This document shows, one piece after another, positions 6,929-9,767 of a DNA stretch of 9,767 nt. Source of the DNA: Hungatella sp. UBA3147 (GTDB lineage Bacteria; Bacillota; Clostridia; Lachnospirales; Lachnospiraceae); assembly GCA_002365025.1 (NCBI GenBank), contig DEYX01000211.1:1-9767 (forward strand), written 5' to 3'. The translations under genes were made by a program, and so were the position numbers. Position 1 is the stretch's first letter. Each line of letters begins with the position of its first letter. The notes beneath the pieces were generated by a model, which worked only from the letters and a program-made list of their open reading frames with translations, was not told the DNA's origin and did no database searches.

Positions 6929-7210
6929 ATGGAATTAACTACCGGAGCATTCGTAAAGTCTGCGGCAGGTCATGATAAAGGCGGTTATTTCCTCATATTG
7001 CGGGAGGAAGGCGAATATATATATCTGGTGGACGGAAAAAGCAGACGTTTAAACTGCCCGAAGAAGAAAAAGAAAAAGCATGTGGAAGCCCTTTTATGGG
7101 AGAAACATTCACCCGGAGTAAAGATCCGGGAAAATAAATTAGTCACCGATGAAGAAATCAAACATTTCATCAGATGTTTCAAAAGAGAAGAACAGGTTGT
7201 TAGGAGGTAA
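6929..7210 (+). CDS. KOW-domain RNA-binding protein (L14e/L6e/L27e-like)
   Basis: This is a small basic protein of 93 residues. Residues about 4-36 (TGAFVKSAAGHDKGGYFLIL...YIYLVDGK) read as a KOW-type beta-barrel start, the fold used by eukaryotic/archaeal L14e, L6e and L27e. A hexalysine run at 45-50 and a basic C-terminal half follow. Position and sequence match the uncharacterised KOW protein found between map and infA in many Firmicutes (YbzG in B. subtilis, from memory). ATG 6929 is chosen because GAGG at 6917-6920 is 8 nt upstream; ATG 6923 is too close and GTG 6878 lies inside map. Its last two sense codons (AGG AGG) are also the infA SD, so the two genes are tied together. RNA or ribosome binding is inferred; no function is demonstrated. 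Confidence 0.85.
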   Translation: MELTTGAFVKSAAGHDKGGYFLILREEGEYIYLVDGKSRRLNCPKKKKKKHVEALLWEKHSPGVKIRENKLVTDEEIKHFIRCFKREEQVVRR

Positions 7211-7215
7211 GCTTT

Positions 7216-7434
7216 ATGTCAAAAGCAGATGTTATTGAAATTGAAGGAACCGTTGTGGAGAAGCTTCCAAACGCCATGTTCCAGGTAGAACTGGAGAATG
7301 GCCATCAGGTACTTGCTCACATCAGCGGAAAACTTCGCATGAACTACATTCGTATTTTACCGGGAGATAAAGTAACCATTGAGATGTCCCCTTATGATTT
7401 AAGCAAGGGAAGGATCATCTGGAGAGACAAATAA
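7216..7434 (+). CDS. infA: Translation initiation factor IF-1
   Basis: IF-1 is a single OB-fold protein that binds the A site of the 30S subunit and cooperates with IF-2 and IF-3 during initiation. The 72-residue product is full length. Hallmarks are the N-terminal MSKADVIEIEGTVVE, the central ELENGHQVLAHISGKLRMNYIRI block and the C-terminal GRIIWRDK. The SD (GGAGG, 7203-7207) is embedded in the last codons of the KOW gene, whose stop is 5 nt before this start, so the two are probably translationally coupled. Two hairpins directly follow the stop codon, and a new promoter lies about 80 nt downstream, so infA may close the upstream transcription unit. Confidence 0.98.
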   Translation: MSKADVIEIEGTVVEKLPNAMFQVELENGHQVLAHISGKLRMNYIRILPGDKVTIEMSPYDLSKGRIIWRDK

Positions 7435-7487
7435 GGCGTTGTTTTATTAAACACTGCCTGTTACCCTAGTGCGACACACCAGGGTAA
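7435..7487 (+). other. Tandem hairpins after infA
   Basis: The first hairpin (7435-7458) begins right after the stop codon. It pairs GGCG with TGCC (one G-U), has a single mismatch, then TGTTT/AAACA around a TATT loop. The second (7461-7487) pairs TTACCCT (7461-7467) with AGGGTAA (7481-7487) and can add GTG/CAC inside. Neither is followed by a T-run, so they do not meet the usual intrinsic-terminator rule. They could mark or protect the 3' end of the infA message or act as weak terminators. They end 30 nt before the promoter of the next unit. Confidence 0.4.
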
Positions 7488-7516
7488 AGGGTTAATAAAT
7501 ATATAGGAAAAAGTGC

Positions 7517-7545
7517 TTGCATTTTAAAATAAACAGTGTTATAAT
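7517..7545 (+). promoter_or_regulatory. Sigma-A-type extended -10 promoter for rpmJ-rpsM-rpsK-rpsD-rpoA
   Basis: The -10 hexamer TATAAT (7540-7545) is a perfect consensus, and TG at 7537-7538 makes it an extended -10. A 17-nt spacer separates it from TTGCAT (7517-7522), which matches the first three bases of the -35 consensus. The sequence upstream (about 7490-7512) is A/T-rich and could act as an UP element. Transcription would start near 7551-7553, leaving about 228 nt of untranslated leader before rpmJ. This is the clearest promoter in the window and implies that the alpha-operon genes have their own transcription start. Confidence 0.85.
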
Positions 7546-7551
7546 GCTATA

Positions 7552-7779
7552 GCGACTTTGTTGAAATACTGGGTGTATTATGCCCTTATGGGCAGCACTG
7601 GTTTTACGATAAAACACACTGCGGGTATACTCAGAAGGCTCTTTCCAAAAAGAGCTCCATCGCCACCAGGCTCGTAACTGAGCCGGCCGGGTGCGGGGGA
7701 GCGCTTTCGCGCGGAAACGTCTTTTAATAGACGGCAAGTGCTTCATGTGAAAGGGCGCATAACGGAAAGGAGAATTGCT
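7552..7779 (+). ncRNA. Candidate structured 5' leader of the rpmJ/alpha operon
   Basis: About 228 nt lie between the predicted transcription start and rpmJ with no credible coding frame. Several perfect hairpins are visible: TGCCC/GGGCA (7581-7594), GTTTTA/TAAAAC (7601-7615), GCTCTTT/AAAGAGC (7638-7655), GGCTC/GAGCC (7669-7684) extended by CACC/GGTG (7664-7667 with 7690-7693), GCGC/GCGC (7701-7712) and CGTCT/AGACG (7718-7733). TCC/GGA (7656-7658 with 7698-7700) would close a branched domain. CTTTCC at 7641-7646 is complementary to GGAAAG at 7764-7769, which overlaps the rpmJ SD (AAGGAG 7767-7772), suggesting possible SD sequestration. No internal T-run terminator is seen. I matched it to no known riboswitch or T-box. 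An autoregulatory ribosomal-protein leader (S4 controls the alpha operon in E. coli) is a hypothesis only. Confidence 0.55.
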
Positions 7780-7893
7780 GTGAAGGTTAGATCATCAGTC
7801 AAACCGATTTGCGAAAAATGCAAAATCATTAAGAGAAAAGGCAGTATCAGAGTAATCTGTGAAAATCCTAAGCATAAGCAGAGACAAGGTTAA
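7780..7893 (+). CDS. rpmJ: 50S ribosomal protein L36, zinc type (GTG start)
   Basis: L36 is the smallest large-subunit protein and stabilises 23S rRNA late in assembly. The 37-residue product is exactly the usual length for the zinc-binding form. It has the opening MKVRSSVKPICEKCK and zinc ligands Cys11, Cys14, Cys27 and His32 in the CxxC...C...H arrangement, then KQRQG at the end. The start is GTG, with AAGGAG at 7767-7772, 7 nt upstream. It is the first gene of the unit driven from the promoter at 7517-7545 and sits 27 nt before rpsM, as in most Firmicutes. Its short length makes it easy to miss, but the family match is unambiguous. Confidence 0.97.
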   Translation: MKVRSSVKPICEKCKIIKRKGSIRVICENPKHKQRQG

Positions 7894-7920
7894 AAAAATT
7901 AATGGAGGTGTAATACACAA

Positions 7921-8289
7921 ATGGCTCGTATTTCAGGTGTTGATTTACCAAGAGAAAAACGTGTTGAGATCGGCTTGACCTATATCTACGGTATCGGCAG
8001 AACAAGTTCAAACCGCATCCTGACAGAGGCTGGCGTTAGTCCTGATACTCGTGTTAAGGACTTAACAGACGACGAAGTAAAGAGAATTTCATCAGTAATT
8101 ACTGATTCTCAGATTGTTGAAGGTGATTTACGTAGAGAGATCGCTATGAACATCAAGAGACTTCAGGAAATCGGATGCTACCGTGGAATCCGTCATAGAA
8201 AGAGCCTGCCAGTTCGTGGTCAGAAGACAAAGACCAACGCAAGAACTCGTAAAGGTCCTAGAAAGACTGTAGCAAACAAGAAGAAATAA
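7921..8289 (+). CDS. rpsM: 30S ribosomal protein S13
   Basis: S13 lies in the head of the small subunit, forms the B1 bridges to the large subunit and contacts P-site tRNA through its C-terminal tail. The 122-residue product shows MARISGVDLPREKRVEIGL at the start, the YIYGIGRTSS helix-two-turn-helix segment (21-30), the conserved GCYRGIRHRKSLPVRGQKT (85-103), NARTRKGPRK and a lysine-rich tail. The ATG is 12 nt after GGAGG (7904-7908), slightly long for this window. rpmJ precedes it by 27 nt, and an unusually long 141-nt spacer separates it from rpsK. Length and motifs are standard. Confidence 0.98.
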   Translation: MARISGVDLPREKRVEIGLTYIYGIGRTSSNRILTEAGVSPDTRVKDLTDDEVKRISSVITDSQIVEGDLRREIAMNIKRLQEIGCYRGIRHRKSLPVRGQKTKTNARTRKGPRKTVANKKK

Positions 8290-8430
8290 GCATTGAACAT
8301 TTAGTGAGTTATCTCACAAGATCAGTGTGAAAGAACTTCATTATCCAACAACAGCGAATCACGTTACATGTTTTAAAAACAGGAATAACAGGATTCAGAT
8401 GCAAGTAAAAAGAAAGTAGGTTAGTTTAAA
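8290..8430 (+). promoter_or_regulatory. 141-nt rpsM-rpsK spacer with imperfect SD and alternative hairpins
   Basis: These two genes are usually tightly spaced, but here 141 nt lie between them with no credible frame. GTGAG/CTCAC (8304-8308 with 8313-8317) forms a hairpin, and TCACA (8314-8318) can instead pair with TGTGA (8326-8330), so the two stems exclude each other. A 9-nt-spaced direct repeat of AACAGGA occurs at 8378-8384 and 8387-8393. The best SD before rpsK is AGTAGG (8415-8420), one mismatch from AGGAGG and 10 nt from the start; it is the weakest in the window. No convincing promoter was found. The arrangement suggests translational control of rpsK, but the stems are short and could arise by chance. 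Confidence 0.4.
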
Positions 8431-8832
8431 ATGGCTAAAAAAGTGTCCACTACTAAAAAAGTGACAAAAAAGCGCGTAAAGAAAAACGTTGAACGCGGAC
8501 AAGCACATATCCAGTCATCTTTTAATAACACGATCGTGACATTAACAGATACACAGGGTAATGCATTATCCTGGGCAAGTGCTGGTGGTCTTGGCTTCAG
8601 AGGTTCAAGGAAATCTACTCCATATGCAGCTCAGATGGCGGCAGAAACTGCTACTAAGGCAGCTCTTATACATGGTTTAAAATCAGTAGACGTTATGGTT
8701 AAAGGTCCTGGTTCAGGCCGTGAAGCAGCTATTCGCGCACTTCAGGCATGCGGATTAGAGGTAACCAGCATTAAGGATGTAACCCCGGTTCCACATAACG
8801 GTTGTCGTCCACCAAAACGTAGAAGAGTCTAA
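8431..8832 (+). CDS. rpsK: 30S ribosomal protein S11
   Basis: S11 lies on the platform of the small subunit near the E site and helps position the SD helix of mRNA. The 133-residue product has a lysine-rich N-terminal tail (1-20), the conserved core GQAHIQSSFNNTIVTLTD and GFRGSRKSTPYAAQ, then the VKGPGSGREAAIRALQ segment and the rRNA-binding C-terminus TPVPHNGCRPPKRRRV. ATG 8431 is the natural family start, but its SD (AGTAGG, 8415-8420) is imperfect and it follows an unusually long spacer. rpsD follows after 16 nt. Coding sequence is normal in length and content. Confidence 0.98.
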   Translation: MAKKVSTTKKVTKKRVKKNVERGQAHIQSSFNNTIVTLTDTQGNALSWASAGGLGFRGSRKSTPYAAQMAAETATKAALIHGLKSVDVMVKGPGSGREAAIRALQACGLEVTSIKDVTPVPHNGCRPPKRRRV

Positions 8833-8848
8833 TTAGGAGGTAATTACA

Positions 8849-9442
8849 GTGGCAGTTGATAGAGTTCCTGTTCTTAAAAGATGTAGATCCCTTGGTCTTG
8901 ATCCAATCTATTTAGGAATAGATAAAAAATCAAACAGAGAATTAAAAAGAGCTAACAGAAAGATGAGTGAGTACGGCATTCAGCTTAGAGAAAAGCAGAA
9001 AGCCAAATTCATCTACGGAGTTCTTGAAAAACCTTTCCGTAACTACTATGCGAAGGCTTCCAGAATGAATGGTCTCGTGGGTGAAAACCTGATGATCCTT
9101 CTTGAGAGAAGACTTGACAATGTAGTATTCCGTATGGGATTCGGAAGAACAAGAAGAGAGACCAGACAGATGGTTGACCACAAGAGCATTCTTGTAAACG
9201 GCAAATGCGTAAACATTCCTTCCTATTTAATTAAGGCTGGCGATGTGATCGAAGTTAAAGAGAAGTGCAAAGCCAATGCAAGATTCAAAAGTGTTCAGGA
9301 ATCAACCGCAGGACGTATGGTTCCGGCATGGCTTGATGTTGACCATGAGAATTTACGTGGTACTGTAAAAGAGTTTCCAACAAGAGATGAGATTGATGTT
9401 CCGGTGAATGAAATGCTTATCGTCGAGTTGTACTCCAAATAA
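8849..9442 (+). CDS. rpsD: 30S ribosomal protein S4 (zinc-free form, GTG start)
   Basis: S4 nucleates 16S rRNA 5'-domain assembly and in E. coli represses the alpha operon through its mRNA; in B. subtilis it represses its own gene. The 197-residue product has an N-terminal domain without the four-cysteine zinc motif (only Cys12, Cys120 and Cys140 are present). The LREKQKAKFIYGVLEKPFRNYY block (about 46-67) follows, then the S4 RNA-binding domain (about 87-139, with RRLDNVVFRMGF and ILVNGKCVNIPSY). It ends in PVNEMLIVELYSK. The GTG start has GGAGG at 8836-8840, 8 nt upstream. Placement between rpsK and rpoA resembles E. coli and other Clostridia rather than Bacillus. Its product is the first suspect for feedback on the leader at 7552-7779. 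Confidence 0.97.
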   Translation: MAVDRVPVLKRCRSLGLDPIYLGIDKKSNRELKRANRKMSEYGIQLREKQKAKFIYGVLEKPFRNYYAKASRMNGLVGENLMILLERRLDNVVFRMGFGRTRRETRQMVDHKSILVNGKCVNIPSYLIKAGDVIEVKEKCKANARFKSVQESTAGRMVPAWLDVDHENLRGTVKEFPTRDEIDVPVNEMLIVELYSK

Positions 9443-9460
9443 TTGAAAGTCTGTTGATTG

Positions 9461-9547
9461 AAGCCGGCTTTCGCCCAGGGGCTACCCCCTGGGCAAGGTT
9501 TGAGTATAAGACCCTCGATACAAAATACCCAAAAGGAGGGGCTATTA
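9461..9547 (+). promoter_or_regulatory. Structured rpoA leader with GC-rich hairpin and duplicated SD-region sequence
   Basis: A 9-bp stem of eight G-C pairs and one A-T (9473-9481 with 9486-9494, 4-nt loop) lies 54 nt before rpoA. Upstream is the perfect 10-bp palindrome AAGCCGGCTT (9461-9470), whose AAGCC half could also pair with GGTTT (9497-9501) to enclose the stem. The 8-mer AGGGGCTA occurs both in the hairpin's 5' arm and loop (9477-9484) and across the rpoA SD region (9537-9544). The 3' arm could therefore pair with either copy. CCCTC (9512-9516) is also complementary to GAGGG (9536-9540), again covering the SD. No T-run follows the hairpin, so termination is unlikely. The layout suggests a translational switch, as inference only. 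Confidence 0.45.
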
Positions 9548-9767
9548 GTGTTCGATTTTGAAAAACCAAACATTGAGATTGCTGAAATCTCAGAAGACAA
9601 GAAATATGGCAAATTTGTAGTTGAACCGCTTGAAAGAGGTTATGGCACGACTTTAGGAAATTCCTTGAGAAGAATCATGCTTTCTTCCTTACCGGGCGCT
9701 GCAGTCAGTCAGGTAAAAATCGACGGCGTTTTGCATGAATTCAGTTCTATTCCAGGAGTTAAGGAAG
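9548..9767 (+). CDS. rpoA: DNA-directed RNA polymerase alpha subunit (partial, 3' end outside window)
   Basis: The alpha subunit dimer nucleates RNA polymerase assembly, and its C-terminal domain binds UP elements and activators. Only the first 73 residues are present; the gene runs off the window end without a stop. The visible part is the start of the N-terminal assembly domain: MFDFEKPNIE, then the conserved KFVVEPLERGYGTTLGNSLRR block (22-42; the LGNSLRR helix belongs to the dimer interface in known structures), then IMLSSLPGAAV and HEFSSIPGV. The start is GTG, with AAGGAGGGG (9533-9541; core GGAGG 9535-9539) 8 nt upstream. rplQ would be expected next, outside the window. Confidence 0.97.
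   Translation, partial: MFDFEKPNIEIAEISEDKKYGKFVVEPLERGYGTTLGNSLRRIMLSSLPGAAVSQVKIDGVLHEFSSIPGVKE

Noticed and set aside
7492..7746. 84-codon minus-strand open frame in the infA-rpmJ gap
   Set aside because: It has no recognisable domain and runs opposite the promoter and the hairpin-rich leader; a structured + strand leader explains the region better.
7552..7779. Leader as a T-box, cobalamin, SAM, TPP or similar known riboswitch
   Set aside because: Signature sequences recalled for these classes (for example the T-box TGG/ACC antiterminator core or the cobalamin GCCACTG box) were not found, and no terminator hairpin with a T-run is present.
1..9767. Mobile elements, CRISPR, phage or defence genes
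   Set aside because: No transposase or integrase, terminal repeats, regular repeat-spacer units or unfamiliar coding cargo were seen; all coding frames are housekeeping families in standard order.

Overview
The window is a stretch of the conserved ribosomal-protein supercluster (distal spc operon running into the alpha operon), with every gene on the + strand. It fits a low-to-moderate GC Gram-positive of the class Clostridia, most likely Lachnospiraceae. The reasons are strong AGGAGG-type Shine-Dalgarno (SD) sites, a zinc-type S14, a Cys4 zinc-LID adenylate kinase, a small KOW protein between map and infA, an S4 without the N-terminal zinc motif, and rpsD lying inside the alpha operon rather than elsewhere as in Bacillus. 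The family assignment rests on recalled protein similarity and has not been checked by a search.

Layout: 31-4096 holds rplN, rplX, rplE, rpsZ (zinc S14), rpsH, rplF, rplR, rpsE, rpmD and rplO. 4098-7434 holds secY, adk, map, a KOW-domain protein gene and infA. 7435-7779 is a 345-nt gap with two tandem hairpins, a strong sigma-A-type promoter and about 228 nt of foldable leader. 7780-9767 holds rpmJ (37 codons), rpsM, rpsK, rpsD and the 5' end of rpoA, which is cut by the window edge.

The genes serve one programme. They supply large- and small-subunit ribosomal proteins, the SecY translocation channel, nucleotide balance (Adk), removal of the initiator methionine (Map), translation initiation (IF-1) and the RNA polymerase alpha subunit. 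Up to infA the genes are packed tightly (gaps of 1-26 nt, except 67 nt after rpsH and 85 nt after secY). From infA onward the gaps widen (345, 141 and 105 nt), and each wide gap contains potential RNA structure.

No mobile element, CRISPR array, phage gene, tRNA or rRNA was seen, and the protein-coding content is ordinary housekeeping. The unusual material is non-coding: candidate regulatory RNA structures before rpmJ, rpsK, rpoA, rplF and adk. These were found by reading base complementarity by eye. No folding energy or covariation was computed.
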